Shown: positions 35,962 to 49,200 of the stretch, one piece after another
Position numbering within the stretch: the stretch's first letter is position 1
How the letters are laid out: the number at the start of each line of letters is the position of its first letter
NCBI GenBank assembly: GCA_021613335.1
Contig: JAJTWR010000454.1
Coordinates: 193,501 to 257,500, forward strand
Source of the DNA: Whitmania pigra
Taxonomy: Eukaryota > Annelida > Clitellata > Hirudinida > Haemopidae
Length of the DNA stretch: 64,000 nt
Direction: 5' to 3'
Translations under genes and position numbers: made by a program
The notes under the pieces: generated by a model
What the model saw: the letters and a program-made list of their open reading frames with translations, nothing else
What the model was told of the DNA's origin: nothing
Database searches by the model: none

Positions 35962-38900
35962 TTATAAAAAATTGTGCGATGTCGTGACTATGTGGAGACA
36001 TCATTCGATAACTAATAAGTTATGAATTTTGATGAACGAACTATTTAAATTTTATGACAAGGGTCGCTATTAACATTAATATTTTATAGCCATTAACAAT
36101 TATTGCCGTTTTTTATTATTTCCAATTTTTATCAATTTTATATTTCAATAATCGAGATGTCCTGGCGTCATGAAAAACTGAAGCTGATTAATGAAAAACG
36201 AGTGGATTGGTTCCATTTGATGAATTTCATCTTTAACTATTTGCTTATTTATTGTTTTGTTTTCAACGAGCCTACAGACTCAACAACTGCCTTCCATACA
36301 GATCTGTAAAAACAGAAATTACGGAGAGAATGAAAACTGAGGAGAGCGAGTTCATCGAGGAGCTAGGTTGAAAGAATATTTTTGAAAAAAAAATTTATTT
36401 CACTTAAAATGGAATTACCAAATTGAATAGTTGAACTGATATCGCGTGGTTTCAGTGATGAAAGCGGCGATGAAGACATAAAGTAAATAATAAATTACCC
36501 TGATGATCGTCTTGTTACACAAAGAGCCGTTGACCGGCGAAGATAACAGAGGAACGTCTGCCTTCAATCAAAACGTTAAAGTTCTTAACTGTTGCCTTGG
36601 TAACGTTATCACTATCACCACCATCATCATTGCTGCAAATCATTATCATAATCAAAGTTTCCTAATCCAGCGACGTAAATCAACTCACACGTTATTTGAG
36701 GCTTGCAAGTGTTTTGTGCAACGAGTATCCCAAGCTGGATCGTTTGTCTGAACATGTCAATTTCGAAAAGAAGATTATAGGATGTAAGATTGCGGCAGTT
36801 TGTTCCAAACAACCACTATCTTAAAGTTATAATCGCTATCATCGCTACCGCAATAAAAATATCCACTTCAATTCCATTGGAACCAATACCCCTTTCAAAG
36901 TGTCTTAGATCCAACCCTGCTTCCATAAATTATAAGTTAAAAACTATACTCTAAAAGGGAAATTTGGTTCTTTCGTAAAAACCAACTTAAAATTTACAAG
37001 TCATTTTTGTCGTAGATACATGGATATTCGTCAGTTATTTCATGATGCCAACTCCATCATGAACGTGTGTTATGCTGTTTGTTAATCAAATAATAATTGC
37101 TTCCTTATTGTGTATTTTTGGTGCCATGGTTAAAGCAATGAGAGAATTTTCAAATAATTGACCAGCATTAATCTATTTTTATAATCTCATTAAATTTAAC
37201 TTGTTTTCATATGGTTATCCCCAACTTTTCAAATTGTATCGCGAATTAATTTCAAATTATCTTTTAAAGTCTAGCACTTGAACCTTTAAAAATTAAATTT
37301 ACCTTTTCTGGTAAATCAACGCATTCCATTGAAATCAACCATCGGGATATACAAAGAAAATATTTAAAATATCACGAATACTTAATTTTTAATGTCTCTG
37401 AGATCAACACGTTTTAATGAAACAATAAAAGTTTAACAAGTCAGCAAAAATAATCGTACGTTCAGAACGTGCATCGCAACCTTCGTCGGATGCGAACAGC
37501 AAAATAAAAACAAGCCAAAACTTGTTGGCTCGGAGTATTTGAGGGCTGTTTGAGCTAAAAAGCAAGAGCCGCGTACAGCAAATTCCATACTACTTCTATA
37601 CTTCTACCGATACTACCACGGAGTTCACCAAATTGGGATGATCATTTCTGGTCAGATGAGAACGCAAACTTCAGAAGCTTAAGTTCCATTCCACGTGAAA
37701 GTGTTCTATAATTGCCGACGTCATTAATACCAACGGAAATTATTATTACGATTATTATTAATATTAAGTTGCTTTTAACGTTGCTAGTAAGGTTGCAATG
37801 GTGTCTACTAAATTATATGGAACTCTTTGTTGATTAACGTCCGTAACTAGATGATTATAACTAGCTCTATCAACCAGGTCAACACGGCACTTCTTAATCG
37901 TTCGACCTCTTAAATGGCACCCTCGACGATGGTGCAGGCTCGGTTGAGAACGTGGCACCAATCAAGGTCCACTGATACACTAACGTTTCACAAAAGGCAT
38001 CTTGCCTCAAAAAATGTTGCGCCAGAAAATTAATTCACTCTTCTAGCATTTCAGGCATTCTTTTTCATTCAGATCTTTCAACTATTCAAATAAATTTGCC
38101 ATATTATGATAACAGCAACAATCGGCTCCCGCACATATGAGAATTAATTTGGATTTACACGAGAAAGCAATAAGCAAATAATGCCTCCGTTCGTAAAAGT
38201 CAAAACGAAATTTTAAACCGCACAAGAATATAATCGGTGTATTTGAGTTTGCTGATCATAGCTGCCAGACTCAAAATGACCCATTTTCTCAAATTCCAAC
38301 CATATTAATTTGGCTCATATTCCCCAGAACAAAATGTTTTTTGTCTGAGCGGCTAATTACTACCTCAAGTTCTAAATGTTAAGAAGCATCCAATAAAAAT
38401 AAAATTCCATTAGTTGCTTCGTCTTAAGCTAACAATATGTCACATTCATGGTTTAATAACATACAAGCTAAGTTAAGAGCTAAGAATAAATAACTTAAAA
38501 TAATAAACCACAAAAAAATTTAAAATATTATCAATATTAACAATTATGTTAACCAAATTATTACCACCTGAAGTCTCAAACTCAAAGCGTGCTCATTCAG
38601 CACATTAAAATTACATTAATTACATACACTTCATTAGTAAAAATAAGCAATGTTGCCAAGATCCCAAGACATGGAGATAACTTCTGCAACACACAAAAGT
38701 GTTATCAGACCTCAAAAATTAAAACAAATTCATGACAATCAACAAAGAGTTGACTATCAGGATAATCTCAATCAATGTCATGGTGATCTAAGCCATTTAG
38801 GCAAATCAACTAAAAATATTAAAATGCAATTCACATTTTAACTAATATCATGTTGTCATTGGATAGCATAATGATTGTATTCCGGCAATGTCATGATAGC

Positions 38901-39212
38901 AAGCGACTGCACTTTATTGCGAACAAACATGTTTAATAAGTTGCAACCACACTACGACCAACTTAATAACTCGTTCCCTGATAAACAATAAAGTACAAAA
39001 CATTAGTGATTATAAATTTTGAGATAATGTATAACAAATCTGTAATGGCAAATTGGGCCTTTAGAACCAAAAAATACAAAAACATCAACAAGCTCCGCAG
39101 ACAGCAGACGAAACATGAAACAAAAAACCCTCGAATATATTTCCTGATATTTCAGAGGTGAACGATGACATTTTCGAGCACACAACACAAAACGGCCCCA
39201 GATAAACTTTCT
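35711..39212. other. Intergenic region upstream of SBK kinase
   Basis: It begins with the SBK 5' region, followed by a (GAT)n tract at about 35908-35960, and ends in the 3' region of the small membrane-protein gene. Open frames of 60-82 residues at 36100-38840 lack splice support and family resemblance. No gene was recognised in about 3.5 kb. Confidence 0.5.
35908..35960. repeat. (GAT)n microsatellite, partly interrupted
   Basis: A run of GAT/GAC units, about 17 copies, upstream of the SBK kinase start. Confidence 0.95.
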
Positions 39213-39643
39213 TCAGAGTCTTGCCACTTTGCAGTCAGAATTATTGGAATTTGTGTGGCAAGAATTGTTCATTACCTATAAATAAAAAAAAGAAAACTTT
39301 CCAAATTTTGGTTATACATGTATCAAACCTAAACTCTTTCCTCCATATCCCAGAAGTCACCATATAAATATGAAAGCATAAAATGCAATATTCCATAAAA
39401 TGAAAAATAATGTTAGACTATTTAATAAATATATAATTCACAAACCAGTGACACGTCCGAAGCATTGCCTTCAATATTTTCTGGATTTTTTTGTTGAGGC
39501 CAAAATACGAACATGATGAGAAGTATAGCCACGAATGAGATGCTCATGAAAACTGGCACTCCAATATTTACCCAACTAGGCCAGCACTCGCTTTTTCCAC
39601 TGTCCTCCCCATAGCAGTCCAACATCTTATCCATTACTGAATC
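39213..39643 (-). CDS. Small single-pass membrane protein, unidentified
   Basis: Two exons in transcript order, 39446-39643 and 39213-39275, join in phase 0 through a GT-AG intron. From the first in-frame ATG (MDKMLDCYGED) the product has 84 residues. It has a short Cys-containing head (CYGED...SECWPSWVN), one membrane span (VPVFMSISFVAILLIMFVFW), then a polar tail with acidic sequence and two cysteines (NNSCHTNS, SDCKVARL). The acceptor at 39644-39645 just before DSVMDKM shows at least one more 5' exon, perhaps untranslated and near FAM241B at about 41.7 kb. I do not recognise the family. The reading frame, hydrophobic span and two good splice sites support a real gene, while the function is unknown. 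Confidence 0.55.
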
Positions 39644-41841
39644 CTGATAAATAATTGAATTATTAAATGATTAAATATCAGTCTTATCCATAGAAACAGT
39701 AGCTAAATAAAATCCCAATGAAATGTTCAGTCTTGCACTCGAAGAACAAGAAGTGAAACGTCTATAAGTAATTCATAAAATGAATTTCCAGGTCAGAATC
39801 CAAAATATATCAAACTAGTAAATCCAATAATTGAAACGCAGGGATTACTTCGCCACAAGACCAAGAGAAACGTGCCTAGAAAAATATGCGACGCCGACGA
39901 AAGCTCAGCAACAACATACTCTCTTATCGTAATCTAAACTTTTCCAAGCCTCTACTTGAAATAACTACAAATATTTGAAGGTTTTTAAATATAAAGTTGC
40001 ACAATTAATTAAGCGACTAAATTTTTTTTTATCTATAGGGGCTTTTTTTAGTTTATAAAAAATACGAGTATTCCACTAGAGGGAGCTTTCAACACAACTG
40101 TTTCCATTTTATTATATGATATTTGTTTAACCCTCCATAATAGCCTTCATTACTCTGTCACAAAAAACGGTGAGCACACTCCGAATTTTTGGCCAGGTAA
40201 ATTTCCAGGAGCCTCAACAGTTCATAGCAGTTTATGACGAAGCCATCCAAACATCATACCTATATTAACAAAAGTCGAAATAAGGAATTCGAATAACATT
40301 TAATTTCCAATAAATTCAATAAACAAATGGACTCGACTTTGGTCAACAAAATAGACACTTCAAATCCACTTTACGTATATAGTTATTGACAGCACTCAAT
40401 GGAGCATAGGCAAATACTTACAATCCACAGAAGTGGCAAAGGTTACAAAGATTCAGTTTTACAAATCCAGAAAAATTATGGGATTGAAAAGTTAAGTCTG
40501 CTCAATTACGTCGAAAAACATATCAAGGAGTTGCCATGAGTTCTTGAGAAAACTACCTCCATAAAATTTTTATCAAAAACTAATACTTCAAAAAATTTAT
40601 GAAGCTCATTGGGAAATCAAATACAAACAGAAAGCTATCACAAAATCGATGTTGGCTGACCATGCATCATGTAAGTATAAAATCAATAATACCCTTTTTA
40701 ATGTCAACCTTACTGGAAAAATAAACAACCTTCTTGACCACAAATAAACAATAATCAGACAATAATTGTGGAATGATAACAAATAATGGTTTTAGTGACT
40801 AGTTTCACGAACAAGTAGCAAATTCACACAATCAACCGAAGAAAAAAACGGAAGCACATGGCAGCATGAAAAACTTGAAAATAAAAACCGACCAGATCCC
40901 TTACTGTAAAACCAAATACATTTTAAAGTGACCACTTTATGAAAGTGACATGAGCAATTCAATGAACCTCATCCAGATGAACCTCATGCAGAAGACAGTG
41001 CTTCTGGTTCATGTCTGCTAATTTCATTTAAATATCTTTCAATAGCAGGACTTATTACCTGGATATTATGAAATAACATTTAACTTTTTTATAATCAAAA
41101 TCATATGACGTAACCGAGGTTTACTTCTCTTGCCAAATATATGTCCAGAAATAAAATGGCCCTTGCATTCTTTTCCTCCAACGTTGCATTTTTAGGCAAG
41201 TTCCAGAACTATAATTTGTCACATTAAAATAAAGTTATAATTGTAAAAATTAATTTTTATAAAAAAAGCATAATTGGAGTATACGCACTGAAGACTCGAG
41301 TATTTCTGGCATATCATAATTTTTGAGAACTGAATATAAACCAGGCTCTTCATTTAACTACGAATGATTTTTGAAGGTTTTAGTTATAACAGGAAAACAT
41401 TTCGTAAATATTGAATTTATCGGCATCATAAAACTACCACATACACCACTCCTCCCAAACTGTACGAAGGATCTGACACAAGACAAGACTCCACCCATGA
41501 CGTAAACCACAATGGAACTTAATAACTTCAGTAATTCAATGAAGACCATCGTATGGAAGTAGTATCTTTCAATAGAAATATCCTTTTGCTCAATCTAGCT
41601 TAAATTCATTAATTTAAAAATCGCTAAAAATTGTGTTTCAGTTTGTAATTTGTTTCATGTGTTATTTAAATAATTGAAATAAATTTGTAAAAGCTATTTA
41701 ATTGTGAAGCCTAAAATCGATAGTTGTTTTTATTTACATCAGCATTGCTTACGGTACGTACGCGTAGCCCACAACCATAATCTACAATTATCTACTCGCT
41801 TAAAGATCTAGCGCTCAAGGAGTTTAATAAATTTTGAGACG
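39644..41841. other. Intergenic or intronic region upstream of FAM241B
   Basis: AT-rich, with no supported coding sequence. It probably holds an intron and 5' exon of the small membrane-protein gene on the minus strand, and the FAM241B promoter near 41740-41840. The minus open frame at 41358-41549 is hydrophobic but has no splice or family support. Confidence 0.45.
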
Positions 41842-42536
41842 ATGAAAATTTTGGCAAATGGTGAAATTGTTGCAGACGATGATCCGAGAGTACAGCGAAG
41901 AGGTGCCGAAGGACACAGCAGAGGCACTAACGTGAGTGGAAAAATATAGTTTAGTTGGCCTAGCCTCGTCTAAGGACTCTGAAGATTGTAATGGACACTT
42001 TAGTAGGTGTACCTGTCCCAAATAGAAAGTATTTGGCATGTCTTTCATCTAGCTCATAGAATGAAATGAATTTCTTTTGTTGAATTTGGCAAATATTTAA
42101 AACACACATCATTCAGCAGCCTTCAGGACATCAGCAACGGATCATCAACACAACTCATAACAACAATGAACCAGTTGCTCACGGACCCACAACTTCTATA
42201 TTTGACACGGTGGATCAAAGGCTCTCTTCTGTTGGAATGCCAACTTGGAACCTTGGACCGTACCCAGTGTCCCCAGTGGTGTCTGCAGGATTCCTGCTCT
42301 CTTTCATCATGATGGGATTTAGAGGACTTATGTTTTCAGGCCTTCTTTTCTGTGTTGTGAACTACAGCCGCTCAGGAGACAGGAACAGGCCTTCAAACCA
42401 CAGAACAGCTGTTGGCAATGTCAACCAAATGGGAAGTTTGAACGACTCCCAAAATAATCAGGGAACAAGTGGAAACAGAAACCAGGCTAACCCCAAGACA
42501 AAATACTTCACAGGAGCTGGGCACAAACTGTCCTGA
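41842..42536 (+). CDS. FAM241B: FAM241B-like membrane protein
   Basis: Two exons: 41842-41931 and 42117-42536, giving 169 residues. The start MKILANGEIVADDDPRVQ is nearly the same as vertebrate FAM241B (C10orf35), and the second block (FDTVDQRLSSVGMPTWNLG, then a hydrophobic segment VSAGFLLSFIMMGFRGLMFSGLLFCVV) also corresponds. The vertebrate protein is about 120 residues and ends soon after the membrane segment. Here an Asn/Gln/Gly-rich tail of about 50 residues follows. The family is a small endomembrane protein with a poorly defined role in lysosome homeostasis. An AATAAA lies at 42581-42586, close after the stop. Confidence 0.85.
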
Positions 42537-43557
42537 CTCCTCATGATAATTTGAATATCCTTATACTTGTGAATTTAATCAATAAAACATTTGTTGAAAC
42601 GATGAATCGAATGCTGAGCTTTCCCACCGGCCGTACTATTGACCTGTTGGTTCACAGGGCAACCCTACACTTGGCAACAGTGGTAACTGCTTGGAACTTA
42701 GCCTGAATGCCTCAGTGATAAAAGATGCTGAGACTGCTTAATTGTGCCTTCATAGCCAAAATACTATATTAAGTACAATACGCTGACAGTTCTCTATTTT
42801 GCTATGTAGAGAACTGGTGAATGTAGCATTATTAGTTTCATTACAAGTCAGGTCATTTTTACGATCAAACAGAAGTGTGTTCGCTTTAGCCCGTGCAGCA
42901 GCTATGGGCCGATTTATTCAACCCATCAAAAACAGAGATCAGCTCATCGTATTTCTACGAACTTCCAAACAACGATCTGCGCAGAGCAGTCCGAAATTAA
43001 ACAAAGCACCCAACTTAAGTAATAATAAAACGGGTTCATTTATTAATCCGATAACAACTGTCCAATTACCAGATACACAAACAAACCAGGTAACATGAAC
43101 AATTAACTTTGTGAATAGTTTAACATCGTGACTACGACTGGCCTCCACGGCCAGAAATGCCACCAAGACTGCCAGAGACAACAGCAATTTACTGATCGCC
43201 TCCCTGCTGCAAATAAGACGGCCAACCTGCCCGTCGGTCTGCAAACCGCCATCCCTATACAGTCAATTACACAAAAGTATTAAAATAGGTTACTGCAGAG
43301 AGCAAACAGGTTATAAACAATGCAATAAAAATAATAGTATCATTAGCTACTTAAGCAGCTTGCCATTGAACCAAAAAGATAAGCATGAGTCGACATTGTC
43401 TTCAAGTCAGTTTTTGATGATGATGAGGATAATAACCTTTGGCTCACTGCAACGTGCCAAGCATCACTGGCAGCTAACTAAAGACTCCCTCTAACAGCAC
43501 CAACCTCCGCCCCTACATGACCTGCAAAATCATCATTGTTAAATTAATAATCACTCT
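42537..43557. other. Gap between convergent FAM241B and SRSF2
   Basis: The FAM241B polyadenylation signal at 42581 is on the left. The rest probably includes SRSF2 3' untranslated sequence. Overlapping open frames at 42799-43098 (+) and 42939-43244 (-) have no family resemblance, and only one can be real, if either is. Confidence 0.5.
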
Positions 43558-44522
43558 CTAATCCTTATCACTATCTTCATGACAGCTTCCTCTCTTGTAC
43601 GGTGATCTGCTTCTGCTGCTTTCCCTGCTCGAGCGACCCTCCTTGCTCGTCGACGGACTCGCCTTCACGACCTCGGCGCAGTTTCTGTCCTTAGGGTTAG
43701 AAGGACTCCTAGATCTTCTCTGTTTATCTTTGGATGGGCTCCTGGATTTGCTGCCCCTGTCCTTGGAGCAACTCCTGTGCTTCTGTCTAGAATTGCTTTT
43801 ATCTTTAGAAAAGCTTCTTGATCGATCCTCTCTTTTTCTGGATTCATTTCTTTCTTTGCTTGAACTCCCTAAATTGTCTTTGTCATTTTTTGTTTTACTT
43901 TTCTCATTGCTCCTATCCTTCCCTCTGCTTCTCTCTCTATTTTTCTCTTGGCTCCTCTCTCTGCTCCTGCTACGACACCTGGAATCTCTTCTGTCCCTCT
44001 TTCTAGATGGTGATCTGCTGTCCCTTCTAGATGCACTCCTGGACCTGCTCCTAGATCTTCTACGGCGATGAGATCTTGATCTCGAGCGAGAGTAAGATCT
44101 AAAAATTTCAAGAAATATATACAGAACATTGTCAGTTGTAATAAGAAAACGTCCATTCACGAATTAATGACAAGCGATTACCTTCTGCGCCTGCGCGAAT
44201 CAGAACCCCGATTTCTAAATGATGACAGCATGGGTCTCGGATGTTTGGCCAACTGCACTCTAAGCTCTCGACCGTCAAGGGTTTTTCCATCCATAGCATC
44301 AATAGCGTCCTCGGCATCCCTCTCGTCATAATAACGAACAAAAGCAAACCCACGGCTCTCTTGGGTGTAGCGATCCCGAGGTATGTAGACGTCGCCAACG
44401 TCGCCATATTTCTCGAAAACCCGTCTCAATGATTCGACGGTAGTCCTAAAAGTTAAGTTATCAACTTTTAGAGAAACCATGCTGTCTGTATCGGGAGGAC
44501 CTGGCCTTCTACTGCGACTCAT
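43558..44522 (-). CDS. SRSF2: SR splicing factor SRSF2
   Basis: Two exons in transcript order: 44182-44522 and 43558-44098, giving 293 residues. The RNA-recognition motif (residues 16-92) carries RNP2 LKVDNL and RNP1 RGFAFVRY with the SRSF2 signatures [20 protein letters not shown] and [19 protein letters not shown] long RS domain follows, rich in SR, SK and RD repeats. Vertebrate SRSF2 has 221 residues, so this RS domain is about 70 residues longer, with a more lysine/glutamate-rich middle ([14 protein letters not shown]). The protein binds exonic enhancers and promotes spliceosome assembly. It lies upstream of, and on the same strand as, nothing close: TXNL4A starts 600 bases further right. 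Confidence 0.95.
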
Positions 44523-45131
44523 TCCAATATTTAGCGCTAGATACGACTACAAACCAACTATGGCCGAACGGAAATGAAAACAGCTACCAAAACACAATAA
44601 CCTTGTGAGTGTTATAATTTAGGATGAGCTACTAAAAATCGGATCTAAATAATTTTACAAATATATTTCAAACAATGTTTTTTAATGATTACTGTTTACA
44701 TTGAATATCATATTCATTCAATTTACGAAAAATCCTCCCACCTCGGTAATTAATTATTTGTCGTTATTGTCAACCCTTAAGCCGAAGTCTGAATCTATAA
44801 ATGCATCTTAATAACGTCATTTACGAGCTAGGTACTACTAATCACAACATAAATCTCACAGCGCATGCACACTAAATTTGCTACAGACTACCGAGAATCC
44901 CCGTAATGCTTGTTGGTATGCACCACTCGAACGCATTATCATTGTTTGAACTCGTGATAAGTCTTGCTTCCATTGTAATATTTACAAACAATATTTGGCA
45001 AATAAAATAAAAACTCAAGTCTCATTAGGTTATGATTTCCACATAGAAAAAGAACGCAACTCTAAATTGCAGTGTTTAAAATAAGTAGACATATTCAACA
45101 AACTTAACAATATCTAATGCACTACATCCAG
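44523..45131. other. Gap between TXNL4A stop and SRSF2 start
   Basis: Both genes are on the minus strand. The 609 bases must hold the SRSF2 promoter and 5' leader and the TXNL4A 3' untranslated region. No open frame of note. Confidence 0.6.
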
Positions 45132-45700
45132 CTAATATCTGTACTTTGTTGAGTAATCCTTAGGTGATACTACCAGTCCTCGACCTTTCCTGGCACCTCT
45201 GAACACAGTCTCAATGATGTCTATGAATTCCTGTTCATCCTCCATGGCCCAGTTGATTTTGTTATTGTTTCCTGTACCCAAATCAATCATTATGTGCTTG
45301 TTTCTGTAGAAGAACATGGTAGTGCAGGGGTCGTAGAGTTCATACATTTTGTTAAAGTCTGGTACCTCTGTGATGTCGACTAGGTAGATAATGGCAAAGT
45401 TTTTCACCTTCTCAGCCACTTTGTACAATGTCTCATCCATCACCTAGTTAGAATATGTCAGCAATATAATCCTGTGTTTACCACCGTCATAAAAATCATA
45501 TCACTAAGGATAAATACGTGTTACGCTTTTAAATGCACGCTACTGTGTTCGAGTCCACCGACACCAGTCTAAATGTTATTCACCATGCATGTTGGGTCCC
45601 AGTCGTGACCAAAACGGATTATGACGACTCTGTCTTCTTCAGACAGAATAGCTTGGTCGACTTGCCATCCATTGCGCAAATGCTGAAGCATGTAAGACAT
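45132..45700 (-). CDS. TXNL4A: U5 snRNP thioredoxin-like protein TXNL4A (DIM1)
   Basis: Two exons in transcript order: 45584-45700 and 45132-45443, giving exactly 142 residues, the length of human TXNL4A. The sequence begins MSYMLQHLRNGWQVDQAI, contains RVVIIRFGHDWDPTCM at the first exon end, and ends GLVVSPKDYSTKYRY as in other animals. The thioredoxin fold lacks the redox CxxC pair. The protein (Dib1 in yeast) is an essential part of the U4/U6.U5 tri-snRNP and leaves on spliceosome activation. Its start faces that of NUP155 538 bases away. Confidence 0.98.
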
Positions 45701-46237
45701 TTTAAAAGTTTCAAATATTTCCAGTTCAAAACAAACCGGTCGATCCCTTACCTCAGCAGGCACGATAACTGCAGCAAAAGCGATGGACTTTCTAGGCATC
45801 GAAGGTGTAATTTTTTGTTTAATTTGCAATTTTCTATTACTAGCTTAATTAAATTATGTTTTTTGTTTACATTTGTTGACTATCACGTTTTATAAAATAA
45901 TTGACTTTCAACTGATTTGAAAAGTTTTAATTTTAAAATTTAAGTAATGTCGTATTATAAATCAAAATATTTAATTTTTAAAATATTTCAATAAATTTAA
46001 AATCAGGACTTCGCTCCAATTCTAGTATGTTTTTGAAATAGCGATTCTGTCGGGTTTCACTCACGTTATTTAAGCGTTCGTCCAAATTTAAGGTTTGATT
46101 GCAAATAAGTGTAATAACTACGAATTTGACTGCTAAGTTGTGTAATTAGTTTAAGCGACATTCTGTCTATTCATTTACAAGTTGTCTCGGAACATCAACT
46201 AATAATGCCGTTGTATTAAAGTTGTAGACAAATAACC
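45701..46237. promoter_or_regulatory. Head-to-head intergenic region, TXNL4A and NUP155
   Basis: 537 bases separate the two divergent start codons, so both promoters must lie here. AT-rich, with no motif assigned. Shared regulation is inference from position. Confidence 0.5.
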
Positions 46238-49200
46238 ATGTTTCACGACGACCCGCAAGACCCACTATGTAAAGCAGCGAAGTTTGTTGATCAGGCCATT
46301 GGAGTAGACAACAACTTTTTGGATTTAGCAGCACTATTGGGGATTGATTCTATTAGTACGTTAAACTTATTGTATATTCTATTTCATAATACTTTATTTG
46401 AGTTTTGAAATAAAACAATTCTGATGATATCTGTAACTTTAACTTGTGATTCATTGTGGACATGGTTTCAAATTTGTGATATGCCTAACTGCAATGCTAT
46501 AGATAAACTGAATTGATAAGCATCTTAATGCTTAAACACATTAAAAAATAAAGTGTTCAATTTATTCTGAACTGCAGGTGAACCTACCATAGGAGGATGT
46601 GAACCAATAGAATATCCAAATACAAGCTTTCAAGTTCCTGAACTAGCACCTCTAAAAATTAAGATGCTGCCTATTGAGCTTCAGGAGAGATTAAAAAGTC
46701 AGTGGATATTATTAATGTATTATTTGTAACTGATTGCAAAATTTAAAGTTGGTGATAAATTGAAATAAATTTTAGTTAATTATTAAGTCAAAAGGTATTT
46801 AAATTCATTTTCTTGTACAGATTTTCAGTGCAATTGCCAGATGGGTATATTTACTGAAATTGGTAGGGCATGGTTGACCATAGACAATGAATTGTACCTA
46901 TGGACTTACGATGATGGGTGAGATTTAGTTTAATTACTTCTAGTTATTAAAGGAATTTAGTTTATTATAAAATATCACTTAATGCTTGTATTTCATCATG
47001 ACACCATTATTGCTTGGCAAGAGGCTTTTGGTTATAATTGATTCTTCTAACAATATGACTATTGCAGAAGTGACGTTGCTTATTATGACGGTCTCAACGA
47101 GGTTATCCTTTGCGTGGCACTTGTTCGACCAAAACCGAGTTAGTTACCAGCTAACTACTTTGACTGTTATTAATTAGTAAATTTAATGTTATAATGCAAT
47201 GTTTTGAGACAGAAGGATTGACTGTTCTAATAAAAATTGATTATTCAATTGCAGACATTTTCCAGTCTCATATTTCTCACTTGCTGTGCATAACCACACC
47301 TATAGAGGTGGTTCTGCTCGGTGTAACGTTTGCTGGTCAGTTGCTTTTTTACCCCTCCTAATGAGTTCGATCATTTTTTGTAAGTCTCGTGTAGGGAGAT
47401 TCTATCGTAATCGTGATGCTTAATTTTTAGTCTCCACCGGCATGGACAACTCGGCCGCAACGTCTTACAACGATCTTCAAATTCTGCAAGAACCCCTTTT
47501 TGCACTGGCCACGGACAACGTGCACATGACTTCCATCGTCGGAACCAACGACGGGCGGTTATTCATGGCCGGAAAAGATGGATGCCTCTATGAAATGCAC
47601 TACCAAGTATTATTTTCAAGCCCTTTATATTATAATTATTCATAATTTGTAATGGAAATATTTGGTTTGGCCAATAATATTTAGTTATAATGGTGTAAAT
47701 GGAATTGCTAGTTAAAGACTTGAATGTTATTCCAGGGTGACCTCGGGTGGCTGGGAAAAAGGTTTTGTCAGTTGATTAACCATTCGACCAGTTTCTCGTC
47801 TTACATTCTCCCATCATTCATGTCTTCATACTTTTCCAAGGAGGGTGAGCTTGATGATGATAGTGATGACAGATGCAAGTGTGATGGTAATTGTCATGTT
47901 TTGCCATTGCAGATCCTCTTGTTCAGTTGTGCTATGATGATAGCAGGAAGATACTTATTGCCAGGTCTCTGAAGAGCAGTCTTCAAGTTAGTTTTGAAAT
48001 GTGTAGAAAATATTAAATATGTATATGTATGTATGTGATGTAATGTATGATCTGTTGACTAATAAACATAAATTAATTCCGATAAACCACATTCTAATTA
48101 GAAAACTTCTTTGTCTTTATGGTGAAAACTTTTTTAATTTTTTTGTATGACATGATTTTTAAATTTGTTCAGGTCTTCTACCTTGGTCCCAGAGGAAACA
48201 GGTTTAACAAGATAGGACATTGTGACTATGAAAGGACACTCAAGAAAGTGTCCAAGTGAGAAATATATATTATATTATATATAATATATTTTATTATATA
48301 CATTATTTGCTACAAAAACAATTTATTACAAGTTATCATTTAAATATAAAGTGTTTTATGCACTTTTAAAAGAAATTTTGACAAAAGTCGTTTGGGCTCC
48401 ATTGTCCATGTGGCACCTGTACCTGCCAGTGACTCTGAGAGAATTCACCTGGTGGCTACCACTAACACCGGTAAGTGTTCCAACCCTGGATATCCCAACC
48501 CTTGATGCACTAATATACTTAACCTAAAATAATGGTTTGTTTGAAAAAAAAAGAACAATTAATGACATTTATTCGGTTTTAGGCGTTCGTCTCTATTACA
48601 CCACATGGGAGTGCTCTGATAATCTCCAACAAACAAGCACTTCACCAGATTGTTTGGCTCTCATCCACATAAGGAACCCCCCTAATATTGCGAGTTCTGC
48701 CTCTCCTCACAGGCTTCATAATTCGAGGTCGACCCTATTTCCCTCGGGTCAGCTCAACGACGTCCACTTGGCTGCCTATTCTCAGGGTTAATTTCATATT
48801 TCATAGCCAATGAAAATTAATACTTCAAATTGAAAAATGTTGTCTTTGTCTTAGGCACCCATCTCATGTCTTCTGCCAACGTGAACGACGATGGCGACGT
48901 GCTCTGCACTTTCTCGCACGATTCGTTTCCGTTCATCAACGTGTTCAGCGAATCTTACGTGAGTCAACGAATCAATTTTTTAGTCGCATCGAATCCTCTC
49001 TCGACATTGACACGGTTTGACAGGAGTCCACTCAATTGGCCGGTAAAGTGTGGGACATTCGAGAAGTGCAGATACAGGATGCTCAGATCAAGGACCTCAT
49101 CAGGGACCCCGTGGTGGCCACACCCCAAAGCCCCGTCTTTCCGGACCCCCCTGCCATTGTCACCCAACATTATTTAGGCAACAAGAAGTTTGCTATCGTC

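Noticed and set aside
36503..36751. 82-residue open frame upstream of SBK
   Set aside because: It has His/Ile simple-sequence content from CAT repeats and no splice or family support.
42799..43098. 99-residue plus-strand open frame
   Set aside because: No splice-site support or family resemblance, and it is overlapped by an equally unsupported minus-strand frame at 42939-43244. It probably lies in untranslated or intergenic DNA.
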